Origin: Chinchilla lanigera
Lineage: Eukaryota; Chordata; Mammalia; Rodentia; Chinchillidae
NCBI RefSeq assembly: GCF_000276665.1
Contig: NW_004955427.1
Coordinates: forward strand, 2,796,004-2,860,003
Length of the DNA stretch: 64,000 nucleotides
Direction: 5' to 3'
Below, one piece after another: positions 39,521-51,474 of the stretch (the first letter of the stretch is position 1; every line of letters starts with the position of its first letter). The position numbers and the translations under genes were made by a program. Below the pieces are notes generated by a model. It was not told where the DNA came from, searched no databases, and saw only the letters and a program-made list of their open reading frames with translations.

Positions 39521-40289
39521 CAAATCGTAATTAATTGCTTCTTCCACTACATCACATGGTAAAGAACGTGCCAAAGCCTCAGAGAACTCAAGTGGCAAGA
39601 GATTTGGTGATTGGGGGATCAGCTAAATGATTTTCCTCGCATTCAATGAATAATGGGCCTTCAAGGATTTCAAAGGAAAGAATGTTTGCTTCTTTCCCAG
39701 GTAAAAAAACAGAGCTGACTTTCACACCAGTCTGACAGCAAAAGGCACTGGAGAACTATGAACCTAGATTTTCCACCTCACTTCTACTCAAAGCTGCTGT
39801 CCTCTGATATGTGGAAGGCAAAACAATAAAATTTCAGGCTTCAACAGTATTTGCTAGACTCAAGCCTTCCAAATAAACACAATGCTTCATTGTAGGTATT
39901 TGCAGTATTTCTGAGTCCCTTCTGTGTTCAAAACACTGTACTAAGTCTAGCTAGAAAGTGGTTAATACAATAGACATACTCTCAGTCCCGTGGAAAGCTT
40001 AACTGGGAAAAATAGACCTTAAGCAACTATGCACACAAATTAACACTGTAAGTGGTGCTAACGCTGCAGGGGAAAAGAACACGAGGCTACAAGAGATACT
40101 CATAAGAAAGACCCAATCTAGATTATGCGGAGACCATGGCAAGTCTTAGGGAAACATTTGAATTGAGGCATAAAGGATGAGCAGGAGTTAGCTACGAGGG
40201 GAGTTTAAGACAAATAGCACATTGGCTCAAAGGTACACGCAAAGGCTTTAATGTCACAAAAAGCTTCTGGTATGTAAGGAACAAAAAAC

Positions 40290-40990
40290 AAGCTAGTCTG
40301 ACTGCAACACAGTGAGCAAAGAGGTCAGTTTCACCGGGTGATACTGGGAAGATCCCGAGGACCAGGCCTTCTGGCTAGTACATCAAGCAGCCGCTGAAAC
40401 GCTTTAAGCAGCAAAGAGAAATAATCGGATTAATGATTTAGAAAAGGTCCTATGGCTGCTGTCTGGAGAACAGACAGGAGAGGGAATGGGAAAGAAAGTA
40501 GGAAAATGGGTCCAAATGAGAATAACACTGACTTGGCTCAAATTACTATTATTTCTCATTTCTTATCTCTTATTTCTTATCTTTTATTTCTTCCCCAGTA
40601 TCATCCAACGAAACTAGTCCCTTTGGGCACCGTCTTCCCGTCAAAGTAGGCTGCTTTCAGTTCCTCACAGCCCACTGTAGTAGTGCTTACGATAAAGTGA
40701 GTCTGGATTTGAGATAGTTTGAATTAATGTAAGTAGTAACTGCAAGTGTGGGATGACAGGAACTATGCCCAGGCTGCTAGTTAAGAAGCTGAGTGGATAA
40801 GTCCTCCATTTATGGACATGGAGAAGCTGAGAGAAGGAGCAGATTTAACTGGAGAATGAGGAGATACAGAAAACAGGAGCTCACTCTTGAGTATTTGGTA
40901 TATTCGGGCTACCCTAGATACATCCAAGTGGAGACTGACTAGCTAGATGACGCCTCTGGAGCTAGGCAGCAAGTTTGATGCACTCACATA
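40290..40990 (+). mobile_element. Ancient mammalian interspersed repeat, family unresolved
   Basis: Several phrases in the right order recall a common old mammalian repeat: GCTGCTGTCTGGAGAACAGA, CAGGCTGCTAGTTAAGAAGC, GAAGGAGCAGATTTAACTGG, and ACATCCAAGTGGAGACTGAC. I do not assign a named family. Confidence 0.5.
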
Positions 40991-41094
40991 GAAAATGTTT
41001 AAGAGAGGTATTTACATAAAACTTGATATAATGGGAATGAGTACAAAAATTTTAAAAACATACACAGAGAAGAAGAGAGTAAAGTTTTTGGTCT

Positions 41095-41550
41095 TCCCAT
41101 CATAGCAGCACAATTCATAATAGCTAAATTTGAAAGTAGCCTATATATCCATCAACAGATGAATGAATACAGAAAACGAGACTTTTATACACAGTAGACT
41201 GCTACTCTGCCATCAGGAAGGAGAAACGTGAATCTTCTGTAGGAAAATGAGTGACCTTAAGATCATAATATTAAGTGAAATGTATCAGACACACAAGCTT
41301 AAATGTCACATGGTTTCAAGAAACCTAAAATATAAATAGAGGCAAAATAAAACACAGACAGTAAGAAAGAGGAAGAGAATTTTTATCAAATGGGGAGGGG
41401 TCAAGAGATGGAGGGAGGAGGGGTGAGGGGAGAGGGAGGGGTTAAAAAACAAGATCAAGACCCTGTGTAGTGCACCAGCCCCCCACGCGGACAGCAATCA
41501 TTTTGTATACGCCAGCCTGTATTAATGCAAAATAAAAACTGAAAAAAGGA
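41095..41550 (+). mobile_element. LINE-1 3' end
   Basis: Starts with GCAGCACAATTCATAATAGC, continues through the last ORF2 segment and a G-rich purine tract at 41391-41441, and ends near GCAAAATAAAAACTGAAAAA. Antisense to IMPG2. Confidence 0.8.
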
Positions 41551-41689
41551 AATGGAAAATAAGGTTACAGCAAGACTAGATCCCATGGATGGGTAAAACG
41601 GAAAGTCTGTGGAAAAACGAGGGAGGTGAACCAGTAAAGATAATATTTGTGAACAAGCTTATGAAAAAAGAACAACACTGATGTGCTTA

Positions 41690-42088
<399 letters not shown>

Positions 42089-42306
42089 TTAATTGACAAA
42101 GTTTTTCCTTTTGTTCAATATATACCAAAGAAACAAAGAACTCCTTGCCTACTTTTCCTACTTATATTCTATCTACATTCACACTGTTTTTTAAAAACCT
42201 ATAAATTAGGAATAACATGAAACTATAAATTTAAAATATTATAAGATATTGATCATGTCATGAGAATGTTATGATATCTGAGAACCCCACAGAAGTCAGA
42301 CAGTTT

Positions 42307-42398
42307 CCTTTTTGGTTTTTTTTTGGGGGGGGGAGGGGTTTTTTTTTTACTGGTACCGGGAATCAAACTCATGACCTTGTGCTTGCCAAGCAGTTGCT
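42307..42398 (-). mobile_element. 5'-truncated ID SINE, antisense (first of stacked pair)
   Basis: T-rich tail with a G10-like run, then GGTACCGGGAATCAAACTCA and CTTGTGCTTGCCAAGCA, where it stops, so the 5' half with the A box is missing. It lies between target copies at 42295-42306 and 42399-42410 (GTCAGACAGTTT). Confidence 0.88.
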
Positions 42399-42410
42399 GT
42401 CAGACAGTTT

Positions 42411-42572
42411 TTTTGTATGTTTGTTTGTTTGTTTGTTTTGTTTTGTTTTGGAGTTTTTTTGTTTTGTTGCTGTTGTTGTTTTGTTTTGTTTTTTCCAGTA
42501 CCGGGACTCCAACTCACAACGTCGCGCTTGTCAGGCAGGCGCTGCACTGCTGAGCTAAATCCCCAGCCACGT
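42411..42572 (-). mobile_element. ID SINE, antisense (second of stacked pair)
   Basis: A long (TTTG)n/(TTTTG)n tail, then CAGTACCGGGACTCCAACTC and TGCTGAGCTAAATCCCCAGC, a full-length ID body. Target copies are GTCAGACAGTTT at 42399-42410 and GTCAGATAGTTT at 42573-42584. Confidence 0.9.
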
Positions 42573-42946
42573 GTCAGATAGTTTTTAACACTGGGGGATT
42601 TCTTTTCTTTCCTTCACTAACGGATCACAACAGTAAAGGCACGGATACTCACAAACCTGTTCTCACAGTGTTTGCACCTTTACATTTCATTTTAGTTCCA
42701 GAATTCATGAAAGTTGATCTCCAGTGTCTAACCTATTCACATCACCTGCATGCCACATTTGTGCTTTCCATTTCTTGAATGCCCCTGTCTTACCCCTCTC
42801 CTACCAACTCCCAAGCCATGCTACTATCTCTGTGGGTGGCAAGAAATGAATGCACACAGCAGACCACACTTTCTTGGGCTCAGTCTCAGTGTGCTGGTTA
42901 GGACAGACGACTCATATTCATCCCCATGTTTCAACTTTGAGCTTAC

Positions 42947-44226
42947 CAATTCTAAGAATCTTTGCTCCAGGGCTTTATATTCCAAAGAGTTTTTATTAAA
43001 TAGATCTTCTGAAAATATCATGTTGGTCACTCGGAGGCTGAAGAAAACGACCAAATCTCCTGCCGTCCGGGCGTGACTCGAGTCATCTTTGGTGGGCTGA
43101 GCCAAAACAGCCACCTCTGTGGAGCGAAGATTTGTAAACATTTCCACGTAACTACCAACCTTGCCATTTTGCTCTGGGATTAGCTCAGGCTGATAGTAAT
43201 CCGTGCCTACCCGGTCCAGTTCTAATGAAATATCCTGCACACCCAGAATGACTTCATCCTCCAGCGGGGTGGAGCTTGTGGTCGGAGGCAATTTGGTGGA
43301 CTGCGTCACGGAAGTTTTCAGCCAGAGTCCGTCACTACTCTGTGGTGTGCTTGCCGATGAGTCTCTGGGCAATTTCCCTAGGGAAGAAGTTCTTGCAGGA
43401 GCTATGTCTGATTCTGGAAATATGGTCCGCACAGGCTGCAGATCTGGTTTCACTGCTGAAGTCTTGCCGTCAGACCATTCGTGGCTAGATGACCCTGTAG
43501 TTTGCACTACATCCTGGGTTGGGAAGGTAGTCACTTGATCTGTTATATCAGAAGAAGCAGCTGTCAGTAGAAAAGGTGCTTCAGTAACTGAGTGGTAATC
43601 ACCACTGGGGATCTCTGAAATGTGCTTGGGAAAAGTTAGAGATGTAGAATGAATTACAGACACTGCAAAGATGGACAAGGTAGGTTCCACGAGGGGCTCT
43701 CCCTCTGCCAAGTTTGTGGGTTTCTCATCATGCCTATACTTTGAATGCTCAATAGTTTGGTCTGTGTAATCCGTTTCATTATCTATAACAAGTTTCTCAT
43801 CTATACCCTCAGTTGGCAAAAGTGAATCCTCATCTTCAAGCCATGACCTAGACAGTGGTTCGGTGCTCTTCTTTAATGAAGTCTCACTCCACGGCCAAGA
43901 GATCAAATCCACCTTTTGTCCAGACCCAGAACCTAAACCACTCTCAAATATGAACTCTCTTTCCATGGGTGTGTCTGGGAACAAATGGCTTGCTTCTAAC
44001 TGGTCTTTGACTTCAGAGGTCAAGAAGTCAAAGCCAAAAGGTACAGTTACTTCCTTAGCAAAAAGATCTAAGGTAACAGAAGAGATCAGATCTGGTGAAG
44101 ATGTCAGGGGCACCCCAGTGTCTTCCATGGACGGTGTTGTTCGTTTTGGCACAAGTTGAATGAATGAACTTGAAGGCACTGGATCCACAGAAAGAAAATC
44201 TTCTGCCTCTTCAACATTGGCTAACC
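42947..44226 (-). CDS. IMPG2: IMPG2 large exon: mucin-like region and start of SEA2
   Basis: The largest exon, 1280 nt, with acceptor TATTTTTAG and donor GTAAGC. It encodes about 426 residues. Most are Ser/Thr/Glu/Asp-rich and poorly conserved, as expected for the chondroitin-sulfate-bearing mucin-like part; [17 protein letters not shown] contains an SGSG site suited to glycosaminoglycan attachment. The last 50 or so residues ([20 protein letters not shown] to EQRFLEL) are the conserved first strand and helix of the second SEA domain. The frame is open throughout. A stop-free reading also exists past the donor, so the 3' boundary rests on the splice site and on continuity with the next exon. 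Confidence 0.98.
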
Positions 44227-45185
44227 CTAAAAATACAATTTTACATCCATTAATCTACAAAGTTGCAAAAATATATTCCTATTTCTTCTGATAAAATCAG
44301 TTACCTATTTTTTCTGGTAAGTTAAGAACATTGATGACTTTTATGTCAAGCAAACAAGAAGATACGACAATGTCTTTGTAATGTGAGATAATCATTTGTG
44401 AATATAGATTCCCCCATCTCTGAGGATAAGACTTTGACTATTGAAATATTTAATCTTCAAACATTTGATATTTTTATCCATAAAAGTAGGAGACTGGTGA
44501 TAGCCATGTTGACAACGAAGATTGAACCCAACAGAAAGTTAGAGAGAAATTTTCTTGGAAATTGTGTTTCTCTCTGAATTCTCAATTTCTCTGTTATGCT
44601 TATTATTTATCATCCTTCAGATTTACTCAGTTTTCAAAATCCTAAACTGATTATTGAAATCTTTGTTCATCTTCCTCTTTTACGTTTATGTTCCATCACT
44701 ACATCACATTTATTTTTCCTTTCCTCGACAACATCTAGAAGATCATCTATTTTATTTTCATTTATTTATCTGTTCTGAGGTTGCCCTAGTTCAAGTTCCC
44801 TTCTCAATACAACCATAACCTCAGATCTTCAGAGGCAGCCCCCACCATTAACACTATGGGAAGTACTCTTTGATACCATTTGTCTGCCATTTGAATATTC
44901 AAGCAAATACTAGTAGTGGCAGTAGTGATTTAATTAAATTATATACTCTTCACGATGACCTTCAGAATATCTATTCATTGTGATCTATTTCACCCCCCAG
45001 CTCATTTATTTCTATTTAGCAGTTTGGACTATCCCTTTTCACCAATGAAATCTGATTATTTCCTCCCTCACGTTTCTCCCTAATGAACACCACTGTTTTT
45101 ATCTTCACCATAGACTCTCTCTCTCTTTAAAACCCTTTTCACTGGATATAATAAAGATGTACGAAAAATCATTAAAATTCCTCAC
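44227..45185. other. IMPG2 intron, nothing recognised
   Basis: A 959-nt AT-rich intron between the two mucin-region exons. No repeat family was recognised with confidence. Confidence 0.8.
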
Positions 45186-45489
45186 CATTTTCTAATAAGT
45201 GAGATCCAGAAGTCCTCTCCTCAGAAGCCACAGGCAAGCCAGTCTGAAGCACTGCTGGGGTGACAGAATGAAGAGTCAAGCTGCTAACCTCTAAAGGCTC
45301 CGGGGAAGAACTCAGGCCCACCTCCGAGGGAAAGGCTAATCTAGGTATAGACACTAAATCACCCAAAGGACTCTCTGGCCAGAGCTCCCTGTCAGTGGTC
45401 GAGGGAGGACCAGAGCTGAAACCAAGTGGTGCGATATTGCTCGTGGTGGGTTCATCTGCTGAGGGCCATTCAGCTTGAAGGGTATTATC
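45186..45489 (-). CDS. IMPG2: IMPG2 coding exon, mucin-like region start
   Basis: A 304-nt exon, acceptor TTCTTCCCCCAG, donor GTGAGG. It encodes a Ser/Thr/Pro-rich stretch beginning [15 protein letters not shown] and ending [12 protein letters not shown]. This part of IMPG2 carries dense O-glycans and glycosaminoglycan attachment in the extracellular matrix (family knowledge). No folded domain is visible. Confidence 0.97.
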
Positions 45490-46969
45490 CTGGGGGAAGA
45501 AAAAGGCTAAATCATATCATAAATAAAAAGAAAACACGTAAAATACCGCCAGTCTATCCCTCCGCCCCAATTTCTAGGGACAGGAGACAATGTCACATTG
45601 AGTGGGCAGGGACAGGGCTCTAAAATCAAACAGATCAGTACCCAACTCCCAATGCTTTCACTTACTACACTAACTGAAAATCTAGAGAAAAACTACGTAA
45701 CCCCTCAGAACTCACCTGTAGAAGGGGCATGGGTGAAATAACATTTTAAAGACACTGAACAGTGAATTTGCGGGAGAAAATCATTGTTTCCTTTGCTTTG
45801 GCTGGTCCATTTCCCTCCGTTTTTAGGTTTAAATGAATTTAAACACACGCAAGTTACTAATATCGCAATTTATTGCCAAAGACCTATGCACACTGCCCAC
45901 TGCAGGAACAATCAGCCATTTTATTAATCATTCCGAAAGATATGTAATAAATTAATGTCCTCCATTTTGATCAGGAATGTTGCCATATTAAAAGTGGTCT
46001 GATAATCTCAGATAAGTAGCCCGGCCTGTGAAACGGCATCAGACTCTCAAAATCCAATTTTTCTAGTTTTGTTCCCAGTGTAACACTAATCTCTAGTTTC
46101 AGAAACACAAAAGTAGACACAGCCCCTTGAAGATGCTAATTATTTAGTCTTATGAAAACTAGTCTTTCTAAAAACGTTTAATGATGATGGTGATAGGAAA
46201 AATGAGCAGGGTGTTTTGTAGGAGTTTATATATTTTATTCCATGCCTGGCATTAGGCCGGATCTAGCAACTTAAATCCACTGAAGTGAAATCTACTGTAC
46301 GAGAGAAGAATGCACTGCATGCAAAAAGAAAGCAGAGGCGTCTTCAGATCACCAGATACAAATGCACTGCGGAGAAGGCGAAAGATTTCAGGACAGGAGG
46401 TCAGCTCCCTCCCGGGGAATCCACCCCAGAAATGAGCCTGAGAACAGCGAGAGCTAGGCTGAGCCAGGCCAGTGCAGATGACGGGACCCAAGGGCTCCTC
46501 CGAGCCTTCCCCCGCGGACTCCAGCATCTGAAGAGAATGTCGTCCTCGGGGCGGACTCAGCCGCACACAACCATGTGCCGCGGACAGTTTCTAAGCGCTG
46601 ACCCGGCGTGTGCGCCTGCACAGCCTCACGGGGAAGAGACGCACCCCGAGCCGCTTGGCCTGTCTGTCTACAGCGTTCACACCGCCCTGGGTCTTCTAAG
46701 AGTGGACCAGAAGGAGAGCAAGAGTTCAGTTCCAGCCAAAGGAGAGACATCGAACTGCAGTCTAGGATATGGAATTAACAGCATTGAGCAAAAAACACCA
46801 CCTTGCTTTGCCAAAGGCATGGATGCATTACAAGGCCACCTTCTGGTCTACACAAATCTTGTTAGGAGATGGGGCCAAACATACACACACATGTGAAATG
46901 TGAACATAAAAAAATATTAAGTTTTAGAGCTAGAAAGACGCTTGAGAATGTAGTCCAATAACGTCTATT

Positions 46970-47155
46970 TTTTTTTTTTTTTTTTTTTGGAAACAGGGTC
47001 TCACTTCGTAGTTGACGCTGGCCTTGAACTCATTATGTAGCCCAGGCTGGCCTTGAGCTCACTATGTAGCCCAGGCTGGCCTTGAACCCACGGTGATCCT
47101 CCTGCCTCAGCCTCCCAAGTGCTGGAATCGCAGGCTTGTGCCACCACACCTGGCT
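46970..47155 (-). mobile_element. B1 SINE with three 29-bp units
   Basis: An antisense-strand B1 with T-rich tail and AAACAGGGTCTCACTTCGTA. The unit starting CTGGCCTTGA is present three times, at 47018, 47047 and 47076, each exactly 29 bp apart. The B1s elsewhere in the window have two. Confidence 0.93.
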
Positions 47156-47559
47156 CCAATCATGTCTATTAAAGACTAAGAAAAGAAGTTCATAGGAGTG
47201 AAATGCCCAGGACCACAAAACACAGAGAAAAACTCAGAATGAGAAGAGGAGCCTCTGGATTTCCTTGTCCCAGCGCTTTCCCACCCGACAGCAGGCTCCG
47301 TGCTCAGCGGTCTCTCCAAGTGTGTAACACCAGGCGGCGAACAGCTTCTCGGGGGGAACCAAACCAGCCTTGGCAGTCTATGCTCATCAGACCAACATTT
47401 TCCACAGAACTCTAAGACCCGAGGACACAGAGCCGGGAGAGGAGGAGGCTGTTTTTAATACTTAGATGTCTATAGCATGGGAAGATTGTACAGAAAGAAA
47501 GTTTCATTCTCTTTTCTTTTTCTAGTATTTAAAATCATATATATACTTTGATATATACA

Positions 47560-47638
47560 TATAATCTCATTTTCATAAAATATATATATAATATATATCA
47601 TAAAATATATACATAAAATATATATAAATATATATATT
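47560..47638. repeat. (AT)n-rich repeat
   Basis: TATATA-rich sequence with repeated CATAAAATATAT units. It is self-complementary over long stretches and could extrude as a cruciform. Confidence 0.9.
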
Positions 47639-49001
47639 TGGAGGAAATTAAAGCCATCTGTTCAATACCAAACTCTATTCTTCAAAAAAATACTGTGATG
47701 GTACCATTTCAGTGAATTAATGTTTTTCCCTCTTAATTTTCTAAACCTGCTTCTGGCATCTGAATCACTTATTTGTTTAGAAGTCTACTCCCAGACTGGA
47801 AACTTCTGGTCAGTGGGGCCCCACCTTATACGTCTTTGTTTTCCCAGTACTTGGCATATGAAAAGCACAAAATAAATATATCTGAGTGAACGCAGGACAC
47901 CAAATGAATGTCCTCTGATGTCAGTATTCCTTTAACCTTTTTTCTCCAACATGGAACTCAGTGAAAAGCTTATTACCCGTGATTCCACATTTCTAAACTG
48001 AGCTGCTCTGTAACAAGGTAGAAGAAATGGCTGTGTGGATCAGGGCTTAAATGAATTTAGGAAGGTTTTCCAAATTTTCATTGCTTGGAAAATGCCAAGA
48101 AACAAAAATTTCAAGCAGCTGATACGAGATGAACAGAAGTCCAAAGAGAGCAGGTGAGAAGCAGCCCCGCCCCGCGTCTGACAGCGAGCCTCCGCTCACT
48201 GCACACAGGACGTCCCTAGCGCTGCGGCTGCCCGCGTCACCCTTGTTGCTCTAACTGCTCTTGAGGAAGTCGTGTTCTGTTCTAGTGGAGGTTTCCCTGT
48301 AAGGGAAGTGGGAAGTAAAAATGTAGTCGCGAAAGCAGAATTCGTAGTCGAGTTGGGGGGTGAAAACAAACATGGAAATTCATTCAATGCTGTTTATGTG
48401 CAAACAGGAATGTTTTCAAACCTGTTTAAAAAGAGACCTAACAGTCCTTTCATTGCTGAGCTAGTTGGTACTTTTACTCTTCTTTCCCTCAGTTTCTTTT
48501 CCTTTCTTTCTTTCTTTTTTTTATTTTAAAGAGAAAAATAAAGCTGATACACAATTCTACATGCTTTGGTGGCTAAACTTTCTTCAGTATGCTCTTCAAT
48601 ATAATTCTCGTGCTTTCAGTAAAAATGTACACACCGTGTACACTGTACCCATGTAACTCGAATCGCCGTCTTGTCTTCACTATAGAAACTACTAGGGTAG
48701 CCGAGGAAACAACTTGGTGGGCACTTACACCTTAATTATCACCAAACAAGTATGAATAAGCTTCCTACTGTACGTGGTCTGGCAACGTAGACTTCATTCA
48801 ACCGCTACGGAAGGTTTAAATTTTCTGAACCAGCACTTGGTACACAAGAGCTGACAGCTCTGAGTAATGTTCCAGGTGTGATGCAAGGAAATATTTGAAA
48901 TGGGGACAGCTCGGGAAAGTTACGACAGCAAAGCAAGCAGGCGAGGAGACAAAGGACAGAGCATAAGCGACCGGGTCCAGGCATAAAACACAGAAACGCA
49001 C

Positions 49002-49087
49002 CAGGACAGATGGTGGTGTGGTCTGAAGACTTGAACTTTGGGTGTTCCAAACGAGGTCTTCATTTTCGGGAAGCAAAACTCCTCTCA
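49002..49087 (-). CDS. IMPG2: IMPG2 coding exon, linker after SEA1
   Basis: An 86-nt exon with acceptor GTTCTTTCCTCAG and donor GTGCGTTTC. It completes a GTG valine codon with the upstream exon and encodes [20 protein letters not shown] and a short serine/threonine/proline stretch ending SVL. This is the start of the mucin-like region. Phase matches on both sides, with the downstream exon starting in phase 0 at DNTLQAEW. Confidence 0.95.
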
Positions 49088-49241
49088 CTGAGGAAAGAAC
49101 AACATTAAAGGGCATTTTTTAGCTAAGACACTATTGTACTTGAGGTGCAGAGAGAATTAAAAACCAAGCCCTTTCTTTTTACTGGACTAGATGTTAGCAG
49201 AATATCTGAGGCACATTTGCTTAGAAAATGCTAGTGTTGTT

Positions 49242-49340
49242 TGTAACTCTGTATTGTCTGTACTGTTCTTTTGCTATTTTGTAAAAGGTTGCCTGTCTGT
49301 TAACGTTTTCCTCCTTTTATTTTTAAAATAAAAAAAGAAA
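49242..49340 (+). mobile_element. 99-bp retroposed segment, unknown source
   Basis: Flanked by a perfect 19-bp direct repeat AGAAAATGCTAGTGTTGTT at 49223-49241 and 49341-49359. The segment ends TTTTAAAATAAAAAAAG, as an A-tailed transcript copied by L1 machinery would. It is T-rich and matches no SINE in the window. Confidence 0.85.
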
Positions 49341-49714
49341 AGAAAATGCTAGTGTTGTTCAGTTATTTTACTTATATTAGTACAACCTGATTGGATTATA
49401 AGAATCCAACACAAAGCAAAGATTCTTAAAGACTGTCCCACTTAGGACACTCCAATATTATTTCCTTTTCTCTCTCAAGTCAATTTTCACTCTTTTTCCA
49501 GATTCCCATGAAATAGTTTCAAAATGATTCTTTTTCATTTTAAGCAAAAAAAGTTTAAATAGATAGCTTTAAATTTTTTGGTAAATGCAAGAATAATAAA
49601 AAACATGCAAAATGATTTTTATTTTAGGAGAAAGTGTCTTTGAAAAATAGGCTAGGACACCAATATCTTCATTGATGTAATAATATTAAACAGCAATTAA
49701 AAAGTAGATTGCAT

Positions 49715-49909
49715 GAGCAATGTAGTTGAGGATAGCAATATGCAATGTAACAACCACGGTTGATTTGTATTAATTTGTCTTGAGACCCTGGATCACTTTG
49801 AATGCTATTGCTTTGATTTGTTTTATGTTCGTGATACTGGTATGCTGCTACTGTTCTATTTTTTGGTTTGTTTGTTTCTCATGTACTACTCTCTTTAAAA
49901 TAAAAAAAG
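49715..49909 (+). mobile_element. 195-bp retroposed segment, same 3' end
   Basis: Flanked by AAGTAGATTGCAT at 49702-49714 and 49910-49922. It ends CTTTAAAATAAAAAAAG, nearly identical to the end of the segment at 49242-49340. The body has TACTGTTCT in common with it. Probably an L1-type 3' end or an unnamed family. Confidence 0.8.
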
Positions 49910-50764
49910 AAGTAGATTGCATAATTTAATTCAACAAAGATTTACTGAAACTTTGGTTGTTACCACAGACTTTGCCCATGTGAAATTATAAATGCTAATA
50001 AAGCAAAATTTCTGTTAGGAAGCATTGCCTATGTCAGAGGAATAAATAAACACAAATTAGAAAACATAAAATAATGTGAGGGGCATATATAATACATGTG
50101 CCAAAGACGAAGAAGCAATTAATTTTGCCTTAAGGGGAGTAAGAATTGATAAAAGATAAAAAGAAGGGACTGCTGGAAGTGTGGCCTGGGGTATGCTTCT
50201 AAAATAGGGGCAGGAACTATTCACCTGTTCCCCCTAGACTGACAGGGAAAAACCAAAAGTCAAAACTCCTATCTACATATTTTCCAAAACTCTTTCTAGC
50301 TGTGTGTATAATTATCTTCTCTTCTACAGAAAATAAGCTCCCAAGATCAAGGATGAACATATCTTCTGAGAATGATGATCAAGTGACCTAGAAAACTCCA
50401 GCCCCATTCAGAACTCTGAAGTTGGTATGACAATAGAAATGTACTTTAGGAACAAAATTCTGAATAATTAAAACACACATTTGATGAGAAATCAAGCCAC
50501 CAACTGGCACGGTCAGTATTGGGTATCAGAGCTTTTGTCGAATTTGATTACAAATTCGGAGAGTTGATGACCTCTTTTTTAGAAAGCCTTTCAGGAAGTA
50601 CCTCTACCTCTAGGCTCCATGAAAGGGAAGCTCTTGCAGTGGTATTTGTAAATTCAGTTTCCTGAACAAGCTCACTTTGCCTACCATATACATTAATCGT
50701 CACGCAATTTTCTCCTCACCTTGGCTACTGACCTTGGTGTCTACACCCTGTACTCAGTTCTGTT

Positions 50765-50904
50765 TGTTTTGATTTTGGTCCCTTTGAGACAGGGTTTTGG
50801 TATGCAGTTCAGGCTATAGCCCAGGCTGGCCTCAGACTCATGGCCATCCTCCTGCCTCGGCCTCCCAAGTGCTGGAATTACAGGCGTGCGCCACCAAGCC
50901 CCAT
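50765..50904 (-). mobile_element. B1 SINE, antisense
   Basis: TTTGAGACAGGGTTTTGGTA, CAGGCTGGCCTCAGACTCAT, CTCCCAAGTGCTGGAATTAC and GCGTGCGCCACCAAG. The second unit of the internal duplication is partly deleted. Confidence 0.9.
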
Positions 50905-51368
50905 TTCTCACGCTCAATCTTGCTTCAAGCTCCCTTAGGTTTTGACTTCTTAACTATATCTTTCCTGAGTTTGATCCCAGTGCTCAGCTTCCTCAAGTCT
51001 TCTGCCCGATACGCTGCTCCCAGGGTCAGCCCCAAGTTGCAGACGGAAGCTTCTTCCCTGCTCACTATTTCATCTGGTCCAAATATTCCAAGACTCAACG
51101 AAGACAAAGGAGTATTATGAGGACGCAAGCCCGGGGCACTCACCACGCTCCAAAATGCAAGTGAGCTCTGTTTTAGGACTAATAGCTTTGTGTCCCTACA
51201 TCCACCAACACCTTAAAGTCCTCCCCAGCGTACAAAGCTAGAACCACTCTGTGGCCCTGTCTCAGGACGGTGTCAAGTGAAAGAAATATCAACCCAGAAG
51301 AAAACATAATTGAAAAGCAATGTGAAGTTTTAGCCAAGCCTAATATTTGTTTTAAAATACTCTCTTGT

Positions 51369-51474
51369 TTTTTGGGTTTTTTTTTGTTTTTGTTTTTCTT
51401 CCGGTACCAGGAATCAAACTCACAACTTTGCGCTTGCCAGGCAGGCACTTTGCCACTGAGCTAAATCCCCAGCC
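51369..51474 (-). mobile_element. ID SINE, antisense
   Basis: T-rich tail, CCGGTACCAGGAATCAAACT, and CACTGAGCTAAATCCCCAGC. Flanks TTAAAATACTCTCTT and TTAAAATATTGTCTT form a slightly decayed target duplication. Confidence 0.92.

Larger units (their letters stand above)
45490..49001. other. IMPG2 intron
   Basis: A 3.5-kb intron. It contains a GC-rich patch at about 46370-46690 with overlapping open frames on both strands, a B1 at 46970-47155 and an AT-repeat at 47560-47638. No further exon was found. Confidence 0.85.

Noticed and set aside
42824..42946. Extension of the large mucin exon frame to a stop near 42824
   Set aside because: Past 42947 the frame leaves the family sequence (VSSKLKHG) and a GTAAGC donor joins in phase to the LVPYLQSN exon.
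49088..49115. Open frame extending upstream of the [11 protein letters not shown] exon
   Set aside because: The upstream part is intron: the acceptor CTTTCCTCAG and the phase with the SEA1 exon place the boundary at 49087.
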